Assembly: GCF_008086045.1 (NCBI RefSeq)
Contig: NZ_VSEY01000018.1
Span: 124,001-188,000, forward strand
Reading direction: 5' to 3'
Source of the DNA: Nonomuraea sp. PA05
Lineage (GTDB): Bacteria; Actinomycetota; Actinomycetes; Streptosporangiales; Streptosporangiaceae
Length of the DNA: 64,000 bases
Within the stretch, counting starts at the first letter, position 1. Every line of letters begins with the position of its first letter. A program made the translations under genes and the position numbers. Below are positions 24,678-33,140 of this stretch, piece after piece. The notes beneath the pieces were generated by a model. The model was not told where the DNA came from, did not search any database, and saw only the letters and a list, made by a program, of their open reading frames with translations.

Positions 24678-25226
24678 TCACACCTTCCCGGCGAGCAGTG
24701 CGACGGCGTCCTCGGTGGTGGTCACCGTCGAGAACACCGCGCCCTGGACGGCCGCGACCGTGCGATGCAGATCCTGGGCGGCGATATTGCCGAGGCTGAA
24801 TTCGCTGATCGCGTCGTCCACGTAAAAGACTTTGTAACCGAGCTGCACCGCCTCACGGGAGGTCGTGTCGCAGCAGATGAACGAGGTGAATCCACAGATC
24901 ACCACCCGGTCCGCCTGCTGGGCGCGCAGGAACCGGTCCAGATCGGGATTCGAGAACGAGCCGATGTAATGTTTGGTGACCACCAATTCGTCCGGCAACG
25001 GCCGGACACTGTCGACGAAGTCGATCCCCGGGCTGCCCGCGTCGAAACTCTGATCCCCGGGCACTTTGCTGATGTGGCGGACGTGCACCACGGTGGCGAC
25101 GTCACTCGATCGCGCGGTTTCCAGCAGGCGTTTGATGTTGCTGATCGCCTGATCGAATCTCTCGACGGGCAGTGAGCCGGAACGGGAGTATTCCTGCTGC
25201 GCATCGATGACAAGGAGCGCAATCAT
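24678..25226 (-). CDS. Isochorismatase-like cysteine hydrolase
   Basis: 182 residues from ATG 25226, GAAGGAG upstream. Catalytic triad of the family: Asp8 in ALLVIDAQQEY, Lys in VVTKHYIGSF and Cys in GFTSFICCDTTSREA with the usual cis-peptide environment. Members cleave amides or esters such as nicotinamide, N-carbamoyl compounds or isochorismate; the substrate is not readable. Codon use is richer in A/T at third positions than most of the window (AAA, TTT and GTA occur), suggesting more recent acquisition. It faces the PixA-like operon and precedes a LacI gene in the opposite reading order. Confidence 0.85.
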   Translation of the reverse strand: MIALLVIDAQQEYSRSGSLPVERFDQAISNIKRLLETARSSDVATVVHVRHISKVPGDQSFDAGSPGIDFVDSVRPLPDELVVTKHYIGSFSNPDLDRFLRAQQADRVVICGFTSFICCDTTSREAVQLGYKVFYVDDAISEFSLGNIAAQDLHRTVAAVQGAVFSTVTTTEDAVALLAGKV

Positions 25227-25298
25227 GCTTCTCCTTCGAGATGTCGGCGAATTGCCGAACGAATTATTCCCGGGGCGATGAACGAAAAACCGGGAAAA

Positions 25299-26315
25299 CT
25301 AATTCGCCCGGACGCGCGCCGTCGTCGAGGTGCGGGCGACCAGGTCAGGCTGGAAGATGACCTGGCGGTGCTCGTGGTCGCCCGCCCGGTTGGCCTCCTC
25401 CAGCAGCAGCATGGCCGCCGTGTGGCCGAGCTGCTCGCGCGGCTGCCTGATGGACGACAGCGGCACCGCCGCCGCCGCGGCGAAGTCGATGTCGTCGTAC
25501 CCGATGATGGCCAGGTCGGCGGGCACCCGCAGGCCGCGCAGCGTCATCTCCTGCAGCACCCCGATCGCCACCAGGTCGTTGGCGCAGAAGACCGCGGTGG
25601 GCCGCTCGCCGGGGGGCAGGTCCGCGATCTCCTTGCCGACCGTGCGGCCGGTGGCCACCGTCAGGTCGGGTAACGGGATCACGGTCAGCGTGTCGTCCGG
25701 GCCGAGCACGCCGGCCAGGCCGTCGCGCCGCTCGCGTACCTGGCGGACCGTGAGCGGGCCGCCCGCGAAGGCGATGCGGCTGTGCCCCCGCTCGCGCAGG
25801 TGCTCGCCCGCCAGCCGGCCCCCCAGCACGTCGTCCACCGCGACCGCGCAGCCGCCGCTGTGGCTGGCCGAGCTGTCGAAGCGCACCACCGGGATGCCGC
25901 GCGAGACGAGCCTGCTCAACCGCTCCTCCTCGCCGCTGTCGTTCACCGGCGTGATCAGCACGCCCATGGGCCGCTGCTCCTCGAACGTCTCCAGCAGCCC
26001 CGCCTCGCGGTGGGCGTCCTTGTTGCTGTTGAACACCATCACCGTCACGTCCGCCCGCTGGGCGGCGGTCTCCACGCCGCGCAGGACGTCGATGAAGAAC
26101 GGGTTGCCGAAGTCGAGCGCGACCACCCCGATGATGCGGCTGCGCCCCGCCCGCAACTGCCTCGCGGAGCCGTTGCGCACGTAGCCGAGCCGCTCGATCG
26201 CCTCCCGCACCCGTCGCAGGGTGTCGGGCGCGACCATCTCCGGCCGGTTGAGCACGTTGCTCACGGTGCCGACGGAGACCCCGGCCAGCCGGGCGACCTC
26301 TTTCATGCTCGACAT
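25299..26315 (-). CDS. LacI-family transcriptional regulator
   Basis: 338 residues from ATG 26315. Helix-turn-helix at 4-25 (MKEVARLAGVSVGTVSNVLN) with the hinge helix SARQLRAGRSRIIGVV, then a periplasmic-binding-protein-like sensor: ALDFGNPFFIDVLRG, VNDSGEEERL, AVAVDDVLGGRLAGEHL and IGYDDIDFAAAAAVPLSSIRQP (split here by reading). It should bind a sugar or related ligand. A -10-like TATGAT is seen in its 5' region; the 26316-26531 gap holds no gene. Nearest carbohydrate genes are the xylan locus 5 kb away; a link is possible but unproven. Confidence 0.9.
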   Translation of the reverse strand: MSSMKEVARLAGVSVGTVSNVLNRPEMVAPDTLRRVREAIERLGYVRNGSARQLRAGRSRIIGVVALDFGNPFFIDVLRGVETAAQRADVTVMVFNSNKDAHREAGLLETFEEQRPMGVLITPVNDSGEEERLSRLVSRGIPVVRFDSSASHSGGCAVAVDDVLGGRLAGEHLRERGHSRIAFAGGPLTVRQVRERRDGLAGVLGPDDTLTVIPLPDLTVATGRTVGKEIADLPPGERPTAVFCANDLVAIGVLQEMTLRGLRVPADLAIIGYDDIDFAAAAAVPLSSIRQPREQLGHTAAMLLLEEANRAGDHEHRQVIFQPDLVARTSTTARVRAN

Positions 26316-26531
26316 CGTTCCTCGAGTCCCGTGAGCGGCGCGAGCGTGTTGTCCGGTGTGATCATAGCGCAGCCGTTCAAGGGGGTTTGGAACGATTTGG
26401 GTACGCTCGCTCAGCCGAGGGTGGGTGATCTTCGTAGGATGGGCTTGACCCCCGAGTCCATCCATGCCTAGATCAAGGGACTCATCCGCCCCACGCCCCG
26501 GAGGACACCCCCGCATGGCATCGGCAGGAAC

Positions 26532-27086
26532 GTGCCGCAAGTGCTGACCGACCAGGCCGAGGAGCGGCGCCGCCGCCGGGGGCTGGCCCTGCGGATCTCC
26601 ACCCTGCTGGCGGGCGTCCTGAACCTGGCGCTCGCCGCCGTACTGATCGCCCTGCCCGGCAGCTCCACGTCGTTCGACCCCTTACCCACCCCGGGCGCCG
26701 GCACCGAGACCCGCGAGAAGGCACGCGGAGACACCCGCACCGGACGCCCGGTCGCCGCCACCAGCCTGCGCTCGGCCCCCGCCCCGGTCGCACCCACCAC
26801 CAGCGCGGCTCCCTCACCCCCTTCGCAGGCGGCTCCACGCCCCAGTCGCAGCCCCGTGCGCAAGACAGGCGCGGTGCCGCCGTCGGCGGGCGTGCGTGAG
26901 GCGTCGAAGCCCGACCCGGCCATCTCGCCGTCGGCCGGTCAGGGAACCCAGGCGGCCCGCCCGGGCAGGACCCCGGCCGCGGCCGTCGCCCCCAGCCCGG
27001 CAAGCGTCACTCCGAGCCGCACCCGCCAGCCGCCGGGCAGGGTCCGCGGCGACGGCCCCGCCGGCTCGCAGGGCGACTCCGAATAG
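26532..27086 (+). CDS. Small single-span membrane protein with Pro/Ala-rich exterior
   Basis: 184 residues from GTG 26532 (or GTG 26541). A basic start (EERRRRRG), one hydrophobic helix (STLLAGVLNLALAAVLIAL) and then ~135 residues of Pro/Ala/Ser/Thr/Arg with no recognisable domain. It looks like an anchored extracellular or wall-spanning stalk. It is not recognised as a family, and given its composition could be a chance reading frame, although the helix and codon position bias support a gene. Confidence 0.5.
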   Translation: MPQVLTDQAEERRRRRGLALRISTLLAGVLNLALAAVLIALPGSSTSFDPLPTPGAGTETREKARGDTRTGRPVAATSLRSAPAPVAPTTSAAPSPPSQAAPRPSRSPVRKTGAVPPSAGVREASKPDPAISPSAGQGTQAARPGRTPAAAVAPSPASVTPSRTRQPPGRVRGDGPAGSQGDSE

Positions 27087-27111
27087 GAGGATGGCCGGCC
27101 GCCCGTGAGTG

Positions 27112-27825
27112 TCATCCCTCGCGCGATCTGGTGGAGATGAGCTGTTCGAGGCCGTCGAGGATGCAGCGCAGGCCGAACTTGCGGGTGTCGTGCATGGCGG
27201 GGTTGGCGGTCGCGACCGCGGCTGTCACTGATGGGTAGCGTTTGCGGTGCTCGTGCAGTTGTTCGCCGATGCTGTCGGGAAGCTGTCCGTCGGGGGTCCA
27301 CGGGAGGGTTCCCGCGGTGTCGGCCGACCGGGTGTTGCGGGTGTGGCTGCTGACCAGGCGTACGGCGTCCATCTGTTCATCGCCGTTCAGCCCGGTGTCG
27401 GTGAGTGCGCTGAGCGCGGCCTCGACCCAGCCGACTTCGTTGGGCCCCATGATCCGGTTGCCCATGGTGACGTCCGGTAGCCATGGATGGGCCTCCCAGG
27501 CCGCCCACATCCGGTTGGCCCATTCCTCGAGTTTGCCGCGCCAGCCACCGGTTGTCCGGGTCAGATCCGGCGGGTCGCCGACGGCCGCTTCGATCATGGC
27601 CGCGATCAGTTCGTCCTTGCCGGCGACGTACCGGTAGAGCGCCATCTTGGTGTAGTCGAGCCGGCCGGCGACGCGCTGCATGGTGACCGCGTCGAACCCC
27701 TCGGCGTCGGCGATGGCCACGGCAGTGCGGGCGATCTGGTCGATGCTCAGTGTCGGTCTGGGGCCGCCACCCGTCCACGGCTCGCGAAGTCCCCACAGCA
27801 GCTCAACGGTGCGCGTCGGGTCCAT
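27112..27825 (-). CDS. TetR-family regulator (TetR_C_1-type)
   Basis: 237 residues from ATG 27825 with GGGAGG upstream. The helix-turn-helix follows a short extension: IDQIARTAVAIADAEGFDAV then LDYTKMALYRYVAGKDELI. The long C-terminal domain with WAAWEAHPWL and ALSALTDTGL matches tetracycline-repressor-type regulators that normally control a divergent efflux or redox gene. Here the divergent side holds only overlapping palindromes and a 44-codon frame, suggesting the target has been lost or lies elsewhere. Confidence 0.88.
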   Translation of the reverse strand: MDPTRTVELLWGLREPWTGGGPRPTLSIDQIARTAVAIADAEGFDAVTMQRVAGRLDYTKMALYRYVAGKDELIAAMIEAAVGDPPDLTRTTGGWRGKLEEWANRMWAAWEAHPWLPDVTMGNRIMGPNEVGWVEAALSALTDTGLNGDEQMDAVRLVSSHTRNTRSADTAGTLPWTPDGQLPDSIGEQLHEHRKRYPSVTAAVATANPAMHDTRKFGLRCILDGLEQLISTRSREG

Positions 27826-27880
27826 TCGTCACCCTCCCTCAATTGGCTCTTGCGATCGTACATCGTCTGCGGCTAGCGTA

Positions 27881-27906
27881 CACAGCGTCCGACGGACACA
27901 GTGTCC
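27881..27906. promoter_or_regulatory. Overlapping palindromes, probable TetR operator
   Basis: GGACACAGTGTCC (27894-27906) is a perfect palindrome around one base, and GTCCGACGGAC (27887-27897) is another overlapping it. CACAG(C/T)GTCC also occurs twice directly (27881, 27897). The set lies 56 bases upstream of the TetR start. Confidence 0.6.
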
Positions 27907-27934
27907 AAGGGAAACAACGCCGGTCAGGGGAATC

Positions 27935-28069
27935 ATGACGGAAAGAGCAACAGCGGCTTCTCCGGTAAGGAGCTGTGCAGGCCGCATGAGGCGCCGACAC
28001 GATCTTCGCCGCGAGCGGCGAGAGATCATGACTGGCGGTCGGCCTGGCCCTCCTGCCACTGCCGCATGA
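27935..28069 (+). pseudogene. 44-codon frame, possible remnant of the TetR target
   Basis: ATG 27935 has AGGGG just upstream and sits next to the operator palindromes, where a TetR-controlled gene would begin. The frame stops after 44 residues (Arg-rich: GRMRRRHDLRRERREIM) and runs into the 3' end of the opposing regulator gene. No family is recognised. It may be a truncated gene, a small protein, or chance. Confidence 0.3.
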
Positions 28070-28742
28070 CCTGTCCGAGGCTTTCGTTTACCAGGAGCAG
28101 GAACTGGGCGGCGAGGCCGAAGCGGGCGCCGGCCGGGGTCGCGGCCCCCAGGACGTCTGCCGCACGCTGCGAATGCGCGGCCAGGCTCTCGTTCATCCGC
28201 AGGGCCGCGAGGGTGGAACGAACCCAGAGATCGTCGTCGACGACATAGCGTTCGCGGCGCCCGCCTGGCGCTCGTTCGCGCTTGATGAGCCCTTGCTGCT
28301 CCAGGAGGGCGACGGTCTGCGAGATCGACGCGGGGCTGACACGAAGCCGCTGGACCAGGTCGGCGGCGGTGAGGATGCCGGAGTCGGTGACATGCAGACA
28401 GGCCAGCACCCTGGCCGCCATCCGGGGCATGCCCTGCTGCTCCAAGAGCGTGGCGAAGGCTTGCGTGATGTCCTGGACCGCCTGCGGGTCGCGGCCGTGG
28501 CTGCTGTCGCCGATCGGCGGCGCGGGGGGCTTGGCCTGCCGCCGCCGGCGGGCACGCTGCCGGGTGGCCTCCTGCGCCCGCTGCGCCCGGTAGCCTTCGG
28601 GCCCGCCGTTGCGGGCGACCTCCCGCATGATGGTCGAGCCGGGCCGCCCGAGGCGCCGGCCGATCTCGGTGAACCCGAGCCCCTCGGCCAGCCCCGCAGC
28701 GATGTGCTGACGGTCCTCATCGGTGAGTCTGTCTCCGGGCAT
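28026..28742 (-). CDS. Fusion regulator: IS30-type HTH_38 plus MarR/GbsR-like domain
   Basis: 238 residues from ATG 28742, with GGGGAG upstream (another ATG at 28760). Residues 1-60 (LTDEDRQHIAAGLAEGLG, then IGRRLGRPGSTIMREVARNG) closely resemble the N-terminal HTH_38 domain of IS30 transposases. A basic linker (RQRARRRRQAK) joins a winged-helix MarR/GbsR-like domain: MPRMAARVLACLHVTDSG, LVQRLRVSPASISQTVALLE and GLIKRERAPGGRRERYV. Two DNA-binding modules imply binding at paired or extended sites. The divergent 256-base region is full of CATTGCA repeats, probable targets. Confidence 0.8.
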   Translation of the reverse strand: MPGDRLTDEDRQHIAAGLAEGLGFTEIGRRLGRPGSTIMREVARNGGPEGYRAQRAQEATRQRARRRRQAKPPAPPIGDSSHGRDPQAVQDITQAFATLLEQQGMPRMAARVLACLHVTDSGILTAADLVQRLRVSPASISQTVALLEQQGLIKRERAPGGRRERYVVDDDLWVRSTLAALRMNESLAAHSQRAADVLGAATPAGARFGLAAQFLLLVNESLGQVMRQWQEGQADRQS

Positions 28743-28787
28743 CGGTGCTCGTCTCCCCATCTGCCGGCGAGCGGTCTTCTGCCGCAC

Positions 28788-28960
28788 ATTATGCAATCAC
28801 TCAAATCCCATTGCAACACAAGCTTGATCATCCATTGCAATCAGCCTCACGCTCATTGCAGTGCTTGCCGATGAGACGAGTTCAGACAGGCCATATTATT
28901 CCGCAAGCAAGTTGACCAATCTATGAATGCAATGTACGGTCACAAACATTCAGCAATGCA
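28788..28960. repeat. CATTGCA repeat cluster, probable operator array
   Basis: CATTGCAA occurs at 28809-28816 and 28833-28840 and CATTGCA at 28854-28860; inverted copies TGCAATG at 28928-28934 and GCAATGCA near 28953; a variant ATTATGCAAT at 28788-28797. ATTGCAAT at 28834-28841 is a perfect 8-base palindrome. The region is much lower in GC than its surroundings and separates the HTH_38-MarR gene from the DUF1048 gene. Confidence 0.7.
28912..28940 (+). promoter_or_regulatory. Probable promoter of DUF1048/serine hydrolase genes
   Basis: TTGACC (28912-28917), 17 bases, TACGGT (28935-28940). An inverted CATTGCA copy lies inside the spacer, where a bound repressor would block transcription. Confidence 0.55.
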
Positions 28961-28998
28961 TGAACATAAGCCCAGTGGCGGAACCAAGGAGACGGATC

Positions 28999-29391
28999 AT
29001 GATGTCCAACACGCAATTCGGCGGTTTCATCGCGATGATGATCGGCCCCAAGCGGCGGTGGCGGCAGTACCAGGCACGCGTCCGACAGCTTCCGCCGAAC
29101 CACCGGACGGCGGTCGAAGCGATTCAGCGGCACATGATGCACTTCGTACCGGTCGACGCCGACAGCGACGCCTCCAGGTTCGAAGACCTCGCCGCCCTTT
29201 TCGAGCAGGCCGCGGCGGACGGAACGCCGATCCGCGACGTCGTCGGACCGGACCCGGTGAAGTTCGCCGAGGCGTTCGTCCGTGACTACTCCGACGGTGG
29301 CTACGTCCCCGCCCGTGCGCGGAGGCAGCTGACCGAGGCCATCGAGCGCGCCGCCGGTGAGGGCACCGGGCAAGTGGCCAAGACAGGCTGA
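28999..29391 (+). CDS. DUF1048-family protein
   Basis: 130 residues from ATG 28999, AGGAGA upstream. GPKRRWRQYQARVRQLPPNH, YRTA-like TAVEAIQRHM, DLAALFEQAAADG and VVGPDPVKFAEAFVRDY match the small helical DUF1048 family, whose genes commonly sit beside a PadR- or MarR-type regulator. No catalytic residues are apparent. Function unknown. Followed after 80 bases by a serine hydrolase gene on the same strand. Confidence 0.75.
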   Translation: MMSNTQFGGFIAMMIGPKRRWRQYQARVRQLPPNHRTAVEAIQRHMMHFVPVDADSDASRFEDLAALFEQAAADGTPIRDVVGPDPVKFAEAFVRDYSDGGYVPARARRQLTEAIERAAGEGTGQVAKTG

Positions 29392-29471
29392 CGACACCCG
29401 GACCCCGCACCGGGACGGGTTCCGCAAGATCCAGCACTTGTGAGTATCGAACACTGTCTGCAAGGAGATTC

Positions 29472-30713
29472 ATGATGGGAACTGGCACCAACGGCTTCAC
29501 CGAGGCGGGGCTGCGCAGACTGCGCGAGGTGCTGACACGGCATGTCGAATCCGGGAGGATTCCCGGGCTGGTGGCCCTGGTCAGCCGGGGCGAGCAGACG
29601 CATGTGGAGACGATGGGGACGATGCGCCATGACGGGGGCGCGCCGATGCGCCGCGACACGATCTTCCGGATGGCCTCCACGAGCAAGCCGGTCGCGGTGT
29701 CGGCGACGATGGTCCTGCTGGACGAGTGCCGGCTACGGCTGGATGACCCGGTGGAGCGGTGGCTGCCCGAGCTGGCCGACCGGCAGGTGCTGACGCGGCC
29801 TGACGGGCCGCTGGACGACACCGTGCCCGCGCGGCGGCCGATCACCGTACGGGACCTGCTGACCTCCACCTGCGGACTCGGACTGGACCTGGCGGCGAAG
29901 ACCGCCCCGATCATGGGGGCGCTCTTCGAGCGGGGCGTCTACGGGCAGGAGGACGGCTGGCTGCTGCCGGGCTCGGACCCGGATGAGTGGATGCGCCGCC
30001 TTGGCACGCTCCCGCTGATGTACCAGCCCGGCGAGCGGTGGGTGTACAACCTCAGCGACGACCTGCTCGGCGTGCTGGTCGCCCGGGTCACCGGCCAGCC
30101 GTTCGAGAAGTTCCTGCACGAGCGCATCTTCGAGCCGCTGGGCATGACCGACACCGGCTTCCACGTGCCCGCCGACCAGATCCACCGGTTCCCGCCGCTG
30201 TACGCCCCCGACTGGCAGACCGGAGCGTTCAACGTCGAAGACCCGGCCGAAGGCGGACACCACAGCAAACCCCCGGCGTTCCCGTCCAGCGGCGGCGGAC
30301 TCGACTCCACCGCCGACGACTACCACGCCTACTACCGGATGCTGCTCAACGGCGGCACGCACGACGGCCGGCGGATCCTGTCCAGGTCCGCCGTCGAGCT
30401 GATGACCACCAACCAGCTCCCGCCCGCGGCGCAGGCCGCCCGGCAGGCCTGGGCCCGCGACAACGTCTCCGTGGGATACGGCCTGGGACAGCACGGCGGC
30501 TGGGGCTTCGGCATGGCGGTGCGCACCTACCGCGCCGACTACGCGCCCATCGGCCAGTTCGGCTGGGACGGCGGAGCCGGCACCACCACCTACGCCGACC
30601 CCCGGAACGGCATCGTCGGCATCCTGCTCACCCAGGTCGGCATGTCCACCCCCGACTCGGCGAACGCCATCAACGACTTCTGGACCACCCTCTACCAGGC
30701 ACTCGACGACTGA
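29472..30713 (+). CDS. Class C beta-lactamase-like serine hydrolase
   Basis: 413 residues from ATG 29472 with AAGGAG upstream. The catalytic S-x-x-K is Ser69-Thr-Ser-Lys72 (RMASTSKPVAV); the second motif Y-x-N is WVYNLSDD; DLLTSTCGLG and GWDGGAGTTTYADP match the beta-lactamase/esterase EstB-type family. No signal peptide, so probably an intracellular esterase or amidase rather than a resistance enzyme. Probably co-transcribed with the DUF1048 gene and controlled by the HTH_38-MarR protein. Confidence 0.88.
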   Translation: MMGTGTNGFTEAGLRRLREVLTRHVESGRIPGLVALVSRGEQTHVETMGTMRHDGGAPMRRDTIFRMASTSKPVAVSATMVLLDECRLRLDDPVERWLPELADRQVLTRPDGPLDDTVPARRPITVRDLLTSTCGLGLDLAAKTAPIMGALFERGVYGQEDGWLLPGSDPDEWMRRLGTLPLMYQPGERWVYNLSDDLLGVLVARVTGQPFEKFLHERIFEPLGMTDTGFHVPADQIHRFPPLYAPDWQTGAFNVEDPAEGGHHSKPPAFPSSGGGLDSTADDYHAYYRMLLNGGTHDGRRILSRSAVELMTTNQLPPAAQAARQAWARDNVSVGYGLGQHGGWGFGMAVRTYRADYAPIGQFGWDGGAGTTTYADPRNGIVGILLTQVGMSTPDSANAINDFWTTLYQALDD

Positions 30714-31090
30714 CCCGCCCCAGCCTGGTCGAGGTCGCTCCGGCACAGGATCTCAACCAGGCTCCGGCCTTCGACGCCACCACGATCCCATACTGCTGGG
30801 ACATGCGTGCGGGGCCGGAAAGAAATCTAGAAATCGCGAGAGAGCGCTCACGGCACCGGCATGTGACGACGACGTGGCCGACTGGTCCACCTACGTCCAG
30901 GACCACGCTCCGCCTCGATCAGGTTGCGGCTCACGCCGTTCAACGCGACCGCGTGAGGCGGTGAGGGGCGGCTCGGCGGGAACCGATAGATTTTGCGGCA
31001 TAACCGCTGCGTGCGAGTGCACTCACCTGCCGCCGGCGGGTGGACGGGCGGCGTTTCCCCACCCACTCGCCGAAATCTGAAGGAGCCCCC
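30714..31090. promoter_or_regulatory. 377-base region upstream of GH67 gene with LacI-like operators
   Basis: No gene seen. AGCCTGGT/ACCAGGCT (30722-30729, 30756-30763) could be a weak terminator for the hydrolase. AGAGAGCGCTCACG (30839-30852) matches 11 of 14 positions of the CebR-type LacI operator as I recall it, with a perfect GAGCGCTC core. GAGTGCACTC (31015-31024) is a perfect 10-base palindrome 66 bases before the GH67 start. No consensus promoter was found. Confidence 0.45.
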
Positions 31091-33124
31091 GTGACCGTTC
31101 CCCCTGTGCCCGGCGTGCATCCGGCCTGGCTGCCTCCTGAGGCGTTCCGCGCGGCCGGGTCGCGCCGCGTGCTCGTGCTCACCGCCTCCCTTGAAGACCT
31201 CGGTGGGGAGGCGCCGGCCGCGACCGTGCGGGCCGAGGTGGCCGAGGCCTGTGAACGGCACGGCGGTTCCGTGGTCGCGCCGGGCGAGCCGTTCGACCTG
31301 GTGCTGGCGCTGTCGTCCGCCGACGCCTTGCCCCCCGAAGCCCAGGCGGTGCGGGAGCCGGAGATCGGCGCCGAGGGTTTCGTGCTGGCCCGCCTTGACG
31401 GCGTCACGGTGGTGCTGGCGGAGAACCCGGCGGGCTTGTTGTACGGCTGGTTCGAGGTGGTCCGGCTGGGCGAGGCGGCGTTCGGCGAGGCACGACCGGC
31501 GCGGACGCACCGGCCGGCGCTGCGGCGGCGGATGCTGGACCACTGGGACAACATCGACGTCCACCCGGTGATGGGCCAGGTCGAGCGCGGCTACTCGGGC
31601 GGTTCGATCTTCTGGCGGGACGGCGCGGCACGCGGGGATCTGGCGCGGGTCCGCGCGTACGCCCGGCTGCTGGCGGCCACCGGCGTGAACGCGGTCGCGA
31701 TCAACAACGTGAACGTGCACGCCACCGAGGCCCACCTGCTGACCGACCGCCTCGGCGAGGTCGCCGCGATCGCGGCGGAGCTGCGCCCGTACGGCATCCG
31801 CGTGCACCTGTCGGTGAACTTCGCCTCCCCCATCGTGCTCGGCGGCCTGGACAGCGCCGACCCGCTGGACGAGGGTGTGCGCGAGTGGTGGGCGCGCACG
31901 ACGGCGCACGTCTACGAGACGATCCCCGACTTCGGCGGTTACGTGGTCAAGGCCGACTCGGAGGGCCAGCCGGGCCCGTTCGCGTACGGACGCGACCATG
32001 CCGACGGCGCGAACATGCTGGCCGACGCCCTGGCCCCGCACGGCGGTGTGGTGTTCTGGCGTGCCTTCGTCTACAACCACCGTCAGGACTGGCGCGACCG
32101 CTCGACCGACCGCGCCCGCGCCGCCCACGACCACTTCGCGCCGCTGGACGGCCGGTTCAGGGACAACGCGATCGTGCAGGTCAAGTACGGCCCGATGGAC
32201 TTCCAGACGCGCGAGCCGATCTCCCCCGTGATCGCCGCCATGCCGGGCACCAGGCTCGCGGTGGAACTGCAGGTGACGCAGGAGTACACGGGCCAGCAGC
32301 GGCACGTCTGCTATCTCGGCCCGATGTGGAGCGAGGTGCTCGGGTTCCGCTTCTGGGGTTCCGGCGAGCGCACGGTCGCCGACGTGGCGGCGGGGGGCGG
32401 TCTGACGGCGGTCTCCAATGTGGGGGACGACCCGTACTGGACGGGTCATCCGCTGGCCCAGGCCAACCTGTACGCGTTCGGCCGCCTCGCCTGGGCGCCG
32501 GACCTCGACCCGGCGGCGATCCTGGACGAGTGGATCGGCCTGACCTTCCCCGGCGGGACCGGCCTGGTGCGGAACACGCTGCACGAGATGATGGACGGCT
32601 CGTGGGAGACGTACGAGCGTTACACCGCGCCGCTCGGCGTCGGCTTCATGGTGCGCCCCGGCCACCACTACGGGCCCGACGTGGACGGGTACGAGTACAC
32701 GCCGTGGGGCACCTACCACTTCGCCGACCGCGACGGCGTCGGCGTGGACCGCACCCGGGCCACCGGCACCGGCTACACCGGGCAGTATCCGGCGCCGTGG
32801 TCGGAGGTGTACGAGTCGCTCGCCGAGTGCCCCGACGAGTTGCTGCTGTTCTTCCATCACGTGCCTTACGAGCACGTGCTGCAGAGCGGGAGCACAGTCG
32901 TCCAGCACATCTACGACACGCACTTCGCGGGCGCCGAGGAGGCGGCGGGGATGCGGGTGGCCTGGGAGAAGCTGGCGGGCTCGGTGGACGCGGCGCTGTA
33001 CGCGCGGGTCAAGGAGCGGCTGGACGAGCAGGTCCGGTGTGCTGAGGAGTGGCGGGACCAGGTGAACACCTATTTCCTGCGCAAGTCGGGGGTGCCCGAC
33101 GCGCACGGCCGTCCGATCCACTGA
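31091..33124 (+). CDS. aguA: GH67 alpha-glucuronidase
   Basis: 677 residues from GTG 31091 with AAGGAG 5 bases upstream. Removes (methyl)glucuronic acid from the non-reducing end of xylo-oligosaccharides (aldouronic acids). Family blocks: RMLDHWDNID, ERGYSGGSIFW, VKADSEGQPGPFAYGR with the acid Glu291, KYGPMDFQTREP with Asp370 and ELQVTQEYTGQQRH with Glu398; the 28-residue spacing of the last two equals that of characterised enzymes. No signal peptide, so it acts on imported oligosaccharides. Convergent with the transporter/glycosidase operon, 16 bases from its last gene. Confidence 0.95.
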   Translation: MTVPPVPGVHPAWLPPEAFRAAGSRRVLVLTASLEDLGGEAPAATVRAEVAEACERHGGSVVAPGEPFDLVLALSSADALPPEAQAVREPEIGAEGFVLARLDGVTVVLAENPAGLLYGWFEVVRLGEAAFGEARPARTHRPALRRRMLDHWDNIDVHPVMGQVERGYSGGSIFWRDGAARGDLARVRAYARLLAATGVNAVAINNVNVHATEAHLLTDRLGEVAAIAAELRPYGIRVHLSVNFASPIVLGGLDSADPLDEGVREWWARTTAHVYETIPDFGGYVVKADSEGQPGPFAYGRDHADGANMLADALAPHGGVVFWRAFVYNHRQDWRDRSTDRARAAHDHFAPLDGRFRDNAIVQVKYGPMDFQTREPISPVIAAMPGTRLAVELQVTQEYTGQQRHVCYLGPMWSEVLGFRFWGSGERTVADVAAGGGLTAVSNVGDDPYWTGHPLAQANLYAFGRLAWAPDLDPAAILDEWIGLTFPGGTGLVRNTLHEMMDGSWETYERYTAPLGVGFMVRPGHHYGPDVDGYEYTPWGTYHFADRDGVGVDRTRATGTGYTGQYPAPWSEVYESLAECPDELLLFFHHVPYEHVLQSGSTVVQHIYDTHFAGAEEAAGMRVAWEKLAGSVDAALYARVKERLDEQVRCAEEWRDQVNTYFLRKSGVPDAHGRPIH

Positions 33125-33140
33125 CCGGCCGCCGGACGCG

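Noticed and set aside
28026..28742. IS30-family transposase remnant
   Set aside because: Only the HTH_38 part resembles a transposase; the catalytic DDE domain is replaced by an intact MarR-like domain and no terminal inverted repeats are visible.
29472..30713. Beta-lactamase resistance gene
   Set aside because: SxxK and YxN motifs are present, but there is no signal peptide and the context (DUF1048, fusion regulator) fits an intracellular esterase-type hydrolase.
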